Below, piece after piece: positions 45,660 to 54,388 of a DNA stretch of 64,000 bases. This stretch comes from Kribbella sindirgiensis. GTDB lineage: Bacteria > Actinomycetota > Actinomycetes > Propionibacteriales > Kribbellaceae. Made by a program: the position numbers and the translations under genes. The notes under the pieces were generated by a model. It made no database searches. It worked only from the letters and a program-made list of their open reading frames with translations, and was not told the origin of the DNA. The stretch is taken from assembly GCF_004331435.1 (NCBI RefSeq), contig NZ_SJKA01000011.1:62001-126000 (forward strand). Direction: 5' to 3'. Position 1 is the stretch's first letter; each line of letters opens with the position of its first letter.

Positions 45660-45704
45660 ATCAACAGAACGTTGTCAACATTCCGTTGTCAACGTTTCGT
45701 TGAT
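45660..45704. promoter_or_regulatory. Triple operator CAAC-N5-GTTG
   Basis: Three inverted repeats CAAC-N5-GTTG at 45662-45674, 45676-45688 and 45690-45702, each separated by a single T, giving a 14-bp period. They fill the 73-bp divergent region and end just before the SD (GGGAG, 45705-45709). The HTH protein next door is the likely binder. Confidence 0.65.
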
Positions 45705-45716
45705 GGGAGCCTCTGC

Positions 45717-46832
45717 ATGCTGGTGCCGCTGGCCGACGCCACCCCCGACCGCTGCAGCCCCAAAGCAGCCACCCTCGCCACCCTCCTCCAAGCCGGCCTC
45801 CCAGTCCCCGAAGGCGTCGTCATCCCGTCCGATGCCGCTGGTGCTGAGCTACCTGTCGACGGGATCTCGCGGTGGCTTGCGAGCGTGGGGGATCCTCCGG
45901 TCGCGGTCCGATCGTCGGCCGCGAACGAGGACACCGCACTGGCCTCGGCGGCGGGGCAGCACGACAGCTTCCTCGGCGTACAAGGGATCGCTGCCGTAGT
46001 TGACGCCGTACACGCCTGCTGGGCGTCCGTGTGGTCCCCGCGCGCAACGGCCTACCGCGACGGCTCCGAGCCCCCGGCGATGGCCGTGATCATCCAGCGC
46101 CACGTGGACGCGGACGTCTCCGGCGTAATGTTCACCGACACCAACGGCTCCACGCTGATCGAGTCTTCCTGGGGTCTGGGCCCAAGCATCGTCGAAGGTC
46201 GCGTGACCCCCGACCGCTACCAGGTCACCGCAGGCGGCACGGTCACCCGCACGATCGCCGACAAACTCACGTCCTTGGACCGCCGAGGCTTGTCACTGAC
46301 CATCCGCCAGGTCCCCACCCCCCAACGCCGTACGCCGACCCTCACCGACACCACCGCCGCACAACTAGCAGCGCTAGCCCAATCAGTCACCAGGCTCCTG
46401 GGCCGCCCTCAGGACATCGAATGGTCCCTGACCGCCGACACCCCGTGGCTCCTCCAGTCCCGCCCCATCACAGCCCAACCACCCCCCGCGCCCCTGACAG
46501 GCGACCGAGGCAGCAACCGACTGCTGACCGGCATCCCCGGCAGCCATGGCACCGCAACCGGCCCCGCCAAAGTCGTCCGCGGCCCAGCCGACTTCCCCCA
46601 GGTCCGCCCCGGCGACATTCTCATCTGCCCCCACACCGACCCAGCCTGGACCCCACTCCTGTCCATCGCAGCCGGCGTAATCACAGAACAAGGCGGCATC
46701 CTCTCCCACGCCGCCATAGTCGCCCGAGAACAAGGCATCCCCGCAGTGCTTGCCGTCCCCGCAGCCACAACCCAAATCCCCACCAACACCCCAACCACCC
46801 TCAACGGCACCACAGGCACCGTCCGCATCTAA
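45717..46832 (+). CDS. Two-domain PEP-synthase / rifampin-phosphotransferase-like protein
   Basis: 371 aa. Residues 1-285 are a PPDK-type ATP-binding domain (LLQAGLPVPEGVVIP, VAVRSSAANEDTALASAAGQ, VSGVMFTD, DIEWSL, WLLQSRPIT). Residues 290-371 are the swivelling phosphohistidine domain (TEQGGILSHAAIVAREQGIP, with the His in SHAA). Rifampin phosphotransferase and PEP synthase are more than twice as long: here the acceptor (drug or pyruvate) domain is missing. It could transfer phosphate to a partner protein or small molecule; unknown. SD GGGAG, ATG at 45717. Confidence 0.8.
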   Translation: MLVPLADATPDRCSPKAATLATLLQAGLPVPEGVVIPSDAAGAELPVDGISRWLASVGDPPVAVRSSAANEDTALASAAGQHDSFLGVQGIAAVVDAVHACWASVWSPRATAYRDGSEPPAMAVIIQRHVDADVSGVMFTDTNGSTLIESSWGLGPSIVEGRVTPDRYQVTAGGTVTRTIADKLTSLDRRGLSLTIRQVPTPQRRTPTLTDTTAAQLAALAQSVTRLLGRPQDIEWSLTADTPWLLQSRPITAQPPPAPLTGDRGSNRLLTGIPGSHGTATGPAKVVRGPADFPQVRPGDILICPHTDPAWTPLLSIAAGVITEQGGILSHAAIVAREQGIPAVLAVPAATTQIPTNTPTTLNGTTGTVRI

Positions 46833-46869
46833 CGCGCGACGGCCTGCAACCCGGAGGTCCAACAGTCTG

Positions 46870-46950
46870 TGCCAGAGACGGGAGTTGAACCCGCACACCC
46901 GAAGGCGCCGGCACCTAAAGCCGGTGTGTCTGCCGTTCCACCACTCTGGC
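46870..46950 (-). tRNA. tRNA-Leu (anticodon UAG)
   Basis: Acceptor GCCAGAG pairs with CTCTGGC; anticodon stem CCGGC/GCCGG closes the loop TTTAGGT, anticodon TAG. A long variable arm (class II) and T-arm GCGGGTTCAACTCCCGT are present. Discriminator base A; the CCA end is not encoded. Reads CUA codons. No integrase or direct repeat nearby. Confidence 0.93.
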
Positions 46951-47012
46951 TGAGGAGGGCTGGTGCCTCCCCTGGGTAGACATCCTAGGGGAGGCGTCGG
47001 CCTTCGGTGGGG

Positions 47013-48665
47013 TCAGCGGCTCTGGAGGGCGTCGATGAAGACGTTCTTCAGGTCGCCGGGGTTGCGGGCCACGTACGCCGCGCCGCCGGTGGCTCCGGCG
47101 AGGGCGCTGAGCTCGTCGGCGTTCGCTTCGGGGCCCATGCCCAGGGCGATGATGCGGACCGGGCGGGACGGGTCCTGCTGGGCCTTGAGCGCCTGGACGG
47201 CCTGGGCGAGGGTCGGGCTGCCGGGATCGTCGTTCTTGCCGTCGGTGAAGAGCAGGACCGTGTTGACCGCGTTCGACTTGTACTCCTGCCGGACCTGCCG
47301 GACCGCGGCGATCGCGGTGTCGTACAGGCCGGTGCCGCCGTTCGGGATCGGGTGCTGGATCTTCAGCTGGTCGACGATCTTGCCGCGCTGCCGCTTGGAC
47401 AGCGGCGCGATCGGCACCAGCGGCTTGTAGTCGGCCTTGTCCTGGCCGATGGTCGTAGAGAACGTCCACAGGCCGAGTTCCGCGCTGTCCGGGAACAGGC
47501 TGAGACCGCCGACGGCCGCCTCGATCGTGAGCTGCATCCGGGTCTTGGTGCCGACCTTCTCCGCCATCGAGCCGGAGATGTCGATGACCGCCAGCGAGTG
47601 CGTGGACAGCGACAGCCGGGTCCAGTTCTGCAGGGTGGTGTCGATCGCCTCACTGGTCGGCTTGGGCAGCTGGTTCACGTCGCCGACGCCCCGACCGCCG
47701 CCGAGCGGGCTCATCGTGGTGTCCCGGAAGCCTGCCTGGTCACGGGCCTGCGTGGCGCCGTCGGTCAGCAGTTCGGTGGCCAGCGCCTGGGCGGCGTCGT
47801 TCACCGCGTCGGTGTCGGACTTCGCCGTGACCACGATCGGGTAGTCCAGGGAGAGCGTCCCGGTGTCCGGCTGGATCGCCCGGAGCTGGGCCTCGGGGTG
47901 CGCCTCCTGGTACTTCACGAAGCTCTGCTCGGTCGCCGGTACGACGATCTTGCTGCCGTCCTGGTCCGCGCGGCCGAACAGCGCGTTGACGTCCGTGTAC
48001 GGCCTGGCCATCGACCCGAGCTTCTGGGCCAGCGGGACGACCAACTGCGAGACCTGACCGTCGGACGCCGAGGTCTTCTGCCGCTCGCTCTGCACCGCCA
48101 GCAACGTGAGCGCGCCGGGCGAGGTGCTCAGCGGGTCGAGCAGGGCCGGGTCGTTGGCGGCCATGATGCGGAGCCAAGACGAGGTGTCGGCGAAGTTCTC
48201 GCGCCGGCTGACGATGACCATCGGCGTCGTCGCGATGGAGGCGACGGCGATGCTCGGGACGCTCTGGCCGTCGTCGGCCTGGGCGACCCACAGCGACGAG
48301 TCCGGAACCCACAGGTCGGGCCGGTTGTCGCTGCCGCGCGCGACGTCCCGCGCGATCTGTGCCGACGGCGCCGCGGTGATGGTGACCTGCACGCACGGCG
48401 TGCCGTCCTTGCCGCCCTTGGCCGCCAGCGACTTGGCCGCGGCTTCGAGTGGGGCCTGCATCTCGGGCGTCGTGGCCAGCTGGACCTGTGTCGGGTCGGC
48501 GCAGGCCTTGCCGCCGCCGAGGAACCCGTCGGCGCCTGCCTCGGACCCGAAGGACCGGACTACGAAGACGGCGCCCAACGACAGCACCAGTAGTCCGACC
48601 GCGGTGATGTACACCGAGCGACGGTTGGTGTTACTTCGCGTCACCGCAGAGGAATGTTTTCCCAT
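47013..48665 (-). CDS. Membrane-anchored substrate-binding / VWA fusion protein
   Basis: 550 aa. One N-terminal TM helix (about 18-37), an extracellular solute-binding-like domain (about 55-345, QVTITAAPSAQIARD, PDLWVPDSSLWV) and a C-terminal von Willebrand A domain with MIDAS DISGSM (DxSxS pattern), TGLYDT and FTDGKNDD. Displayed outside the membrane; probably binds a ligand or partner protein through the metal site. ATG at 48665 with GGAGGG 9 nt upstream. The 318-bp gap upstream shows only weak inverted repeats. Confidence 0.8.
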   Translation of the reverse strand: MGKHSSAVTRSNTNRRSVYITAVGLLVLSLGAVFVVRSFGSEAGADGFLGGGKACADPTQVQLATTPEMQAPLEAAAKSLAAKGGKDGTPCVQVTITAAPSAQIARDVARGSDNRPDLWVPDSSLWVAQADDGQSVPSIAVASIATTPMVIVSRRENFADTSSWLRIMAANDPALLDPLSTSPGALTLLAVQSERQKTSASDGQVSQLVVPLAQKLGSMARPYTDVNALFGRADQDGSKIVVPATEQSFVKYQEAHPEAQLRAIQPDTGTLSLDYPIVVTAKSDTDAVNDAAQALATELLTDGATQARDQAGFRDTTMSPLGGGRGVGDVNQLPKPTSEAIDTTLQNWTRLSLSTHSLAVIDISGSMAEKVGTKTRMQLTIEAAVGGLSLFPDSAELGLWTFSTTIGQDKADYKPLVPIAPLSKRQRGKIVDQLKIQHPIPNGGTGLYDTAIAAVRQVRQEYKSNAVNTVLLFTDGKNDDPGSPTLAQAVQALKAQQDPSRPVRIIALGMGPEANADELSALAGATGGAAYVARNPGDLKNVFIDALQSR

Positions 48666-48983
48666 CGCGGCAGGTCCCTCCCTCCCAGAGGCAGACTGCG
48701 CGCGCAGATTACCCGGTTTCCGCACGTCCCGGCGAAGTCCGCCAATGGTCGTGACACACCCGTCGCTGAACCGGAACCGTCCCCGGAGTACGGCTCTTTC
48801 ACAGGAACGCTTAAAAACTCACCGAGAGTGCCGACTCCGCTGCGGTCCGCTGAGATGTTGGTGTGACCCAAATCACAGCGGTAGTTTGCTTCAAACGACC
48901 GTTCCATGGACCGGGGTCATGAAACGGTCGAAGGTTTCCCTCCGGAAACGCCTGTGGCGGGGGTGCCTTTTCACAACCTCGGT

Positions 48984-49451
48984 TCACAGGCCCAGGTCGC
49001 GGCGCAGCTTCGCGACGTGGCCGGTCGCCTTCACGTTGTACTGCGCGACCGCGACCTTCCCGTCCGGGTCGACGACGAACGTGGAGCGGATCACGCCGGT
49101 CACCTTCTTCCCGTACATGGTCTTCTCGCCGAACGCGCCGTACGCCTGCAGCACCTCTTTGTCCGGGTCGCTGAGCAGCGGGAACGTCACGCCGTCGCGC
49201 TCCCGGAACTTCGCCAGCTTGGCCGGCTTGTCGGGGGAGATCCCGAGTACGGCGTACCCGGCGGCCTGGAGTGAGTCGAGGGAGTCGCGGAAGTCGCAGG
49301 CCTGCTTGGTACAGCCCGGGGTCATCGCGGCCGGGTAGAAGTAGACGATCACGTTCTTTCCGCGGAGGTCCGCCAGCGCCACCTCGTTGCCGTCGGCATC
49401 GGGCAGGGTGAAATCGGGTGCGGTGTCGCCAACGGACAGACGATCGGACAT
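48984..49451 (-). CDS. bcp: Thioredoxin-dependent peroxiredoxin (Bcp/PrxQ)
   Basis: 155 aa. Peroxidatic Cys-47 in MTPGCTKQACDFRD with the resolving Cys five residues on. YFYPAAMTPGCT and GISPDKPAKLAKF are typical of PrxQ. Reduces H2O2 and organic peroxides. SD GAGG close to the ATG. A 6-bp hairpin (48934-48949) lies downstream. Confidence 0.94.
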   Translation of the reverse strand: MSDRLSVGDTAPDFTLPDADGNEVALADLRGKNVIVYFYPAAMTPGCTKQACDFRDSLDSLQAAGYAVLGISPDKPAKLAKFRERDGVTFPLLSDPDKEVLQAYGAFGEKTMYGKKVTGVIRSTFVVDPDGKVAVAQYNVKATGHVAKLRRDLGL

Positions 49452-49552
49452 CAGGTCCTCCACGGGTAGGTCTACTGGGCGCAATGTTACGTGCGGAAGA
49501 ACTCGGCCCTTTCGGGGTGCGAGTGCGGGCTGCGTGGGTGAAGATCTGCAAA

Positions 49553-49636
49553 TGAGCGAGCGAAGCGAGTTCATCGGACAACACAGCGCCCTACGTGCCT
49601 CATCCGCGCCCGGAGCGAAGCGAGGACGTGGATGAG
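49553..49636. repeat. Two REP-like modules with GCGAAGCGAG core
   Basis: Module 1: ATGA...TCAT (49553-49574) around GCGAAGCGAG. Module 2: CTCATCC (49599-49605) and GGATGAG (49630-49636) around a second GCGAAGCGAG. The right arm of module 2 includes the ATG (49632) of the next gene, so the hairpin may limit initiation. Confidence 0.55.
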
Positions 49637-51209
49637 CTCCCAATCCTCCCGCCCGTTGTTCGACGGCTACCTGGACCCGCGTCGCCCGCATGCCGGGGCG
49701 TACGACGAGATGTTCGATCCGGTCGACGGTGTGCGTACGGCGTACAAGCGGCTGCACGATTCGCTGGTGCCGTTGCGGCCGGCGGATCTGACCACCCGGT
49801 CGGAGGCGCTCGACCGGGCGCTGGTCGACCAGGGGATCACGTTCAGCCTGTCGGGGGAGGAGCGGCCGTTCCCGCTGGATCTGGTGCCGCGGGTGATCAC
49901 GGCGTCGGAGTGGTCGCGGCTGGAGCGTGGTGTCGTACAGCGGGTGCGGGCCCTGGAGGCGTTCCTGGCCGACATCTATGGCGAGCAGCAGATCGTTGCG
50001 GACGGCGTACTGCCGCGTCGGCTGATCACCTCCTGTGAGCACTTCCACCGGCAGGCAGCTGGTATCGCACCGCCGAACGGTGTCCGTATCCATGTGGCAG
50101 GCATCGACGTTGTGCGTGACGAGCAGGGCGACTTCCGGGTTCTCGAGGACAACCTGCGGAGCCCGTCCGGGGTTTCGTACGTGATGGAGAACCGCCGGAC
50201 GATGGCGCGGGTGTTCCCGGACCTGTTCGCCAAGCACCGGGTCCGCGCGGTCGGTGACTACGCCGTCCACCTGCTCCGCTCGCTGCGGGCCGCGGCTCCC
50301 GGCGTGACCGATCCGAACGTCGTCGTACTGACACCAGGCGTCTACAACTCGGCGTACTTCGAGCACTCGCTGCTGGCGCGCCAGATGGGGGTGGAGCTGG
50401 TCGAGGGCCGGGACCTGCTGGCCCGCAACAACGTCATCTACCTGCGGACGACCGAAGGCGAGCAGCGGGTCGACGTGATCTACCGGCGGATCGATGACGA
50501 GTTCCTGGACCCTGTGCAGTTCGTCCCGGACTCCGTGCTCGGTGTGGCCGGTCTGGTGAACGCGGCGCGCGCTGGGAACGTGGTGATCGCCAATGCCATC
50601 GGCAACGGTGTCGGCGACGACAAGCTGATCTACACGTACCTGCCGGAGATCCTCAAGTACTACCTCGGTGAGACGCCGCTGCTGCCGAACGTCGACACGT
50701 ACCGGTGCTGGCTGCCCGCAGAGCAGGCGGAAGTACTGGACCGTCTGGACGAGCTGGTCACGAAGCCAGTGGAGGGTTCTGGTGGGTACGGCATCGTGTT
50801 CGGACCCGATGCGTCGCCCAAGGAGCTCCAGGCGCAACGCCGGCGCATCAGAGCCAACCCACGCGGCTGGATCGCGCAACCCGTCGTACAGCTGTCCACC
50901 GTCCCGACGAAGGTGGGCGAACGGCTCCAGCCGCGACACGTCGACCTGCGACCGTTCGCGGTCAACGACGGCGAGGACGTGTTCGTTCTGCCAGGTGGAC
51001 TGACCAGGGTGGCGATTCCCGAAGGCAGTCTGATCGTCAACTCGTCACAGGGCGGCGGGTCCAAGGACACGTGGGTGCTGGCGCCCAGAGCGTCCGGTGA
51101 GGACGCGGAGCTGCGTGGACCCGGACTGGGGACGCCTGCTCTGAAGTCGGACAGTACGCCGGAGCAAGGTCCTGAGCTGAACGTCGCCCAACAGCAGCAG
51201 CAACAGTGA
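49632..51209 (+). CDS. Circularly permuted ATP-grasp protein (DUF404/DUF407, COG2308)
   Basis: 525 aa. ITFSLSGEERPFPLDLVPR, RVLEDNLRSPSGVSYVMENR, GVYNSAYFEHSLLARQMGVELVEG and KPVEGSGGYGIVFG are characteristic of the type-2 circularly permuted ATP-grasp family. It is predicted to form amide or peptide bonds. Followed by an alpha-E and a transglutaminase gene, its usual partners. The C-terminus ends in AQQQQQQ, an unusual poly-Gln tail. Confidence 0.85.
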   Translation: MSSQSSRPLFDGYLDPRRPHAGAYDEMFDPVDGVRTAYKRLHDSLVPLRPADLTTRSEALDRALVDQGITFSLSGEERPFPLDLVPRVITASEWSRLERGVVQRVRALEAFLADIYGEQQIVADGVLPRRLITSCEHFHRQAAGIAPPNGVRIHVAGIDVVRDEQGDFRVLEDNLRSPSGVSYVMENRRTMARVFPDLFAKHRVRAVGDYAVHLLRSLRAAAPGVTDPNVVVLTPGVYNSAYFEHSLLARQMGVELVEGRDLLARNNVIYLRTTEGEQRVDVIYRRIDDEFLDPVQFVPDSVLGVAGLVNAARAGNVVIANAIGNGVGDDKLIYTYLPEILKYYLGETPLLPNVDTYRCWLPAEQAEVLDRLDELVTKPVEGSGGYGIVFGPDASPKELQAQRRRIRANPRGWIAQPVVQLSTVPTKVGERLQPRHVDLRPFAVNDGEDVFVLPGGLTRVAIPEGSLIVNSSQGGGSKDTWVLAPRASGEDAELRGPGLGTPALKSDSTPEQGPELNVAQQQQQQ

Positions 51210-51225
51210 TGGGGAGGTGCTGACG

Positions 51226-52170
51226 ATGCTCGCACGCAACGCCGAGTCGCTGTACTGGATCGGCCGGTACGTCGAACGCGCGGACGACACCGCGCGGATC
51301 CTCGATGTCTCGGTGCACCAACTGCTCGAGGACGCCACCGTCGACGCCGACACGGCCAGCCGCCGGCTGCTCTCGGTCCTCGGCATCACTCCGCCCGACG
51401 GCAGCGAACTGGACGTGTGGGGTCTGACCGAGCTGGTCGCGATGTCCCCGGAGACCGGGTCGATCGTGTCCTCGATCGCCAGCGCGCGGGAGAACACCCG
51501 GGTCGCGCGTGAGGTGGTGTCGAGTGAGCTGTGGCAGTGCATCAACGCGATGTGGAACGCCGTACCCGAGCGGCAGCGTGCTGCGCGCCGGGTGGGGCCG
51601 CACGAGTTCTTCACGTTCGTGGAGGACCGGGCCGCGATGTTCGCCGGGCTGGCCGACTCCACGATGAGCCGCGACGACGGCTGGCGGTTCCTGGTGCTGG
51701 GGCGGTCGGTGGAGCGAGTGGACATGCTTGTCCGGTTGCTGATGTCTCGTGTGGGCGACCGGCCTACGTCGCCTGGCTGGGTGACGGTACTGCGTTCCGC
51801 GGGTGCGCACGACACGTACCTGCGGACGTACCGCGGTGCGCTCGACGCGTCCCGCGTGGTGCAGTTCTTGCTGCTGGACCGGTTGTTCCCGCGGTCGGTG
51901 TTCCATGCGCTGCAGCAGGCGGAGTCCTGTCTGGAAGATCTCGACCGTGGGCCATCGGCGCGGATCGGTACGGGTGCGGAAGCGTCTCGGCTGCTGGGGA
52001 AGGCGCGCAGCGATCTGGAGTTCCTCCAGCCGGCGGAGCTGCTGGACAACCTGACCGGCAGACTGCAGGCGCTGCAGGGGACGGTCCGCGACGTCGGCGA
52101 GGCGGTGTCCCGGCAGTACTTCCACGCGGTGCCGTGGATCGAGTGGAACAACACGGAGGTGAACCTGTGA
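51226..52170 (+). CDS. Alpha-E domain protein (DUF403, COG2307)
   Basis: 314 aa, all helical. MLARNAESLYWIGRYVERADDTAR is the typical start and FLVLGRSVERVDMLVRLL the conserved centre. Partner of the ATP-grasp protein in a predicted peptide-modification system. ATG at 51226 preferred (GGGGAGG 9 nt upstream). Stop overlaps the transglutaminase start (GTGA). Confidence 0.88.
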   Translation: MLARNAESLYWIGRYVERADDTARILDVSVHQLLEDATVDADTASRRLLSVLGITPPDGSELDVWGLTELVAMSPETGSIVSSIASARENTRVAREVVSSELWQCINAMWNAVPERQRAARRVGPHEFFTFVEDRAAMFAGLADSTMSRDDGWRFLVLGRSVERVDMLVRLLMSRVGDRPTSPGWVTVLRSAGAHDTYLRTYRGALDASRVVQFLLLDRLFPRSVFHALQQAESCLEDLDRGPSARIGTGAEASRLLGKARSDLEFLQPAELLDNLTGRLQALQGTVRDVGEAVSRQYFHAVPWIEWNNTEVNL

Positions 52171-53009
52171 ACTGGCGTCTCCGTGTCGTGCACACGACGG
52201 GCTACAGGTATGCGACGGCTGTCACGCAGTCCTACAACGAGGCCAGGCTGACGCCACGTCATGACGACCGGCAGAACCTCATGGTGGCGCGGTTGGAGAC
52301 GGTTCCCGTGGCACGTGCCTACAAGTACACGGACTACTGGGGCACCGAGGTCAACTCCTTCGACCTGCACACCCCACACACCGAGCTGAAGGTGATCGCA
52401 GCCTCTGTCGTCGAGACGAGCGACCAGAAGCAGCCGTCCGCTGAGGTCACCTGGGTGCAGCTCAAGGCACCTGAGGTCCTGGACACGTACGCCGAGTTCC
52501 TCGAGTGGACCGCCTACGTGCCGAAGCACCGGGAGCTGTCCGCGGTCGCCCGCTCGTTGCGGAAGGGCCGCTCGCCGGAGGAGACAGTGCTGGCGGTGTC
52601 CAAGTGGGTCCACGACACGCTGAAGTACCAGCGCGGCACCACTGGCGTGCACTCGTCGGCTGTCGACGCCTGGCAGGCCGGTGAGGGGGTGTGCCAGGAC
52701 TACGCACACCTGACCCTGGCCATGCTGCGCGCGGTCGGTGTCCCGAGCCGCTACGTGTCGGGCTACCTGCACACCAAGCCGGACGCGGCAGTGGGCGAGA
52801 AGGTCGTCGGCGAGAGCCATGCGTGGGTCGAGGCGTGGACGGGCGAGTGGTGGGGCTTCGACCCGACCAACGACATCTCGATCGGGCACCGGCACGTGTG
52901 GGTGGCGATCGGACGGGACTACGCGGACGTGTCTCCTCTGAAGGGCATCTACTCCGGTGACGCGGCGACGGCCATCGAGGTGACCGTCGACATGACCCGG
53001 TTAGCCTGA
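52167..53009 (+). CDS. Transglutaminase-like cysteine peptidase
   Basis: 280 aa. N-terminal transglutaminase beta domain (LRVVHTTGYRY, EARLTPRHDDRQ), then catalytic Cys in GEGVCQDYAHL, His in ESHAWVEAW and Asp in GFDPTND. No signal peptide. Probably cleaves or rearranges the amide made by the ATP-grasp partner. Its 3' end carries the TAGCCT promoter box of the next gene. Confidence 0.88.
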   Translation: MNWRLRVVHTTGYRYATAVTQSYNEARLTPRHDDRQNLMVARLETVPVARAYKYTDYWGTEVNSFDLHTPHTELKVIAASVVETSDQKQPSAEVTWVQLKAPEVLDTYAEFLEWTAYVPKHRELSAVARSLRKGRSPEETVLAVSKWVHDTLKYQRGTTGVHSSAVDAWQAGEGVCQDYAHLTLAMLRAVGVPSRYVSGYLHTKPDAAVGEKVVGESHAWVEAWTGEWWGFDPTNDISIGHRHVWVAIGRDYADVSPLKGIYSGDAATAIEVTVDMTRLA

Positions 53010-53013
53010 CCCG

Positions 53014-54057
53014 ATGCGGGCCATGACAGTCACGCCGGGCAAGTCCGACTCGGCGGCAGTGGGCGACGTCCCCGAACCTCCCGTCGCCGACGGTTCGATC
53101 CTGGTGGAGGGCCTGCTGACGGGCATCTGCGGGACGGATCTGGACCTGGTCTCCGGAGCGTTCGGCAGCGGCCGCCCTGGCGCCGACCACCTCGTCATCG
53201 GACACGAGTCGCTCGGACGCGTTCTGGAGGCTCCGCCCGGCTCCGGGTTCACCACCGGAGACCTGGTCGCCGGAGTGGTACGCCGACCCGACCCGGTGCC
53301 CTGTCCGGCCTGTGCGCGCGGCGAGTGGGACTTCTGCCGCAACGGGCGGTACACCGAGCGCGGCATCAAGGAGATGGACGGGTACGGCGCTGAGCGCTGG
53401 CGGGTCGACCCGTATTTCGCCGTACCTGTGCCTGCTGAGCTGGGAGAGATGGGTGTGCTCGTGGAGCCGGCCAGCATCCTCACGAAGGCGTGGGAGCAGG
53501 TGGACCAGGTCGGAGCGCGATCGTGGTTCGCCCCACAGCACGTGCTGGTGACGGGCGCCGGACCGATCGGTTTGCTGGCCGCACTGATCGCCCGGCAGCG
53601 CGGGTACGACGTACACGTGCTGGACCGGGTTGAGGACGGGCCGAAGCCGGAGCTGGTCCGGGCGCTTGGCGGGACCTACCTCACCGATCTGGGACAGCTG
53701 GACGTCGTACCGGATGTCGTGATCGAGGCAACGGGCATTGGGCAGCTGGTGTTTGACTGTGCCTCGCTGCTGCCGCCTGCTGGTGTCATGTGTCTGGCCG
53801 GGATCCGCCCCGGGCCGGCGACCGTAGACGTGCAGCTGGACGCACTGGTCCGGCAGTTGGTGGTTCGCAACGCCGCGCTGGTCGGGACGGTGAACGCCGG
53901 GAAGCGGCACTACGCGGACGCCGTGGAGGTGCTGCTGGCCGCGGACCGGACCTGGCTGGAGCGGCTGATCACCCGGGCCGTGCCGCTGTCGGAGTGGCCG
54001 GACGCATTGGTGCGGGAACCGGAAGACATCAAGGTGGTCGTGGACTTGCGGGGATGA
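53014..54057 (+). CDS. Zinc-dependent glucose-type dehydrogenase (MDR)
   Basis: 347 aa. Catalytic zinc: GICGTD (Cys) and GHESLG (His-Glu). Structural-zinc lobe PCPACARGEWDFC. NAD(P) motif VTGAGPIGLLAALIA. The C-terminal half resembles the Gluc_dehyd_C domain of archaeal-type glucose dehydrogenase. Oxidises glucose or a related aldose. ATG 6 nt after TAGCCT (53002-53007), leaderless. Confidence 0.85.
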   Translation: MRAMTVTPGKSDSAAVGDVPEPPVADGSILVEGLLTGICGTDLDLVSGAFGSGRPGADHLVIGHESLGRVLEAPPGSGFTTGDLVAGVVRRPDPVPCPACARGEWDFCRNGRYTERGIKEMDGYGAERWRVDPYFAVPVPAELGEMGVLVEPASILTKAWEQVDQVGARSWFAPQHVLVTGAGPIGLLAALIARQRGYDVHVLDRVEDGPKPELVRALGGTYLTDLGQLDVVPDVVIEATGIGQLVFDCASLLPPAGVMCLAGIRPGPATVDVQLDALVRQLVVRNAALVGTVNAGKRHYADAVEVLLAADRTWLERLITRAVPLSEWPDALVREPEDIKVVVDLRG

Positions 54058-54124
54058 CCTGCGAGGATGGTGACTGAAGAAGGGCAGACCGGGGCAGCCC
54101 CGCCGATGGAAGGAGCGCCGACAC

Positions 54125-54388
54125 GTGTCGGACACCAAGGCTCGGACCGCCGAGCAGATCGAGGCGGACATCGCCGCCACCCGGGCGCGCCTGGCCTCGA
54201 CCGTGGACGAGCTGGTCGACCGGGCGAACCCGAAGAACGTCGCCCTGCGGCAGGTCGAGCAGGCCAAGTCCCAGGTCTTCGACGAGCAGGGTCAGCTGCG
54301 GACCCAGAAGATCGTCGCGGTCGCCGGTGCCGTCGTCGGTGTGGTCGGCGTCCTGCTGGTGATCCGCCGCCTGGTGGGTCGCCGGTGA
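54125..54388 (+). CDS. DUF3618 small membrane protein
   Basis: 87 aa. ARTAEQIEADIAATRARLASTVDEL is the DUF3618 hallmark, then a C-terminal TM helix (VAVAGAVVGVVGVLLVI) and basic tail. Helical cytoplasmic part, one membrane anchor. SD AAGGAG. Stop overlaps the GroES-like start (GTGA). Confidence 0.9.
   Translation: MSDTKARTAEQIEADIAATRARLASTVDELVDRANPKNVALRQVEQAKSQVFDEQGQLRTQKIVAVAGAVVGVVGVLLVIRRLVGRR

Noticed and set aside
46870-46950. tRNA-Leu as a possible integration site of an island
   Set aside because: No integrase, no repeat of the tRNA 3' end and no change in gene type on either side.
48896-48930. Inverted repeat CGACCGTT...AACGGTCG upstream of the VWA gene
   Set aside because: Only 8-bp arms with a 19-nt gap and no promoter signature nearby; could be chance in a 318-bp spacer.
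48666-48983. Possible riboswitch (c-di-AMP type) before the VWA-fusion gene
   Set aside because: The spacer lacks the conserved blocks I would expect for a ydaO-type aptamer; no other known riboswitch core was seen in the window.
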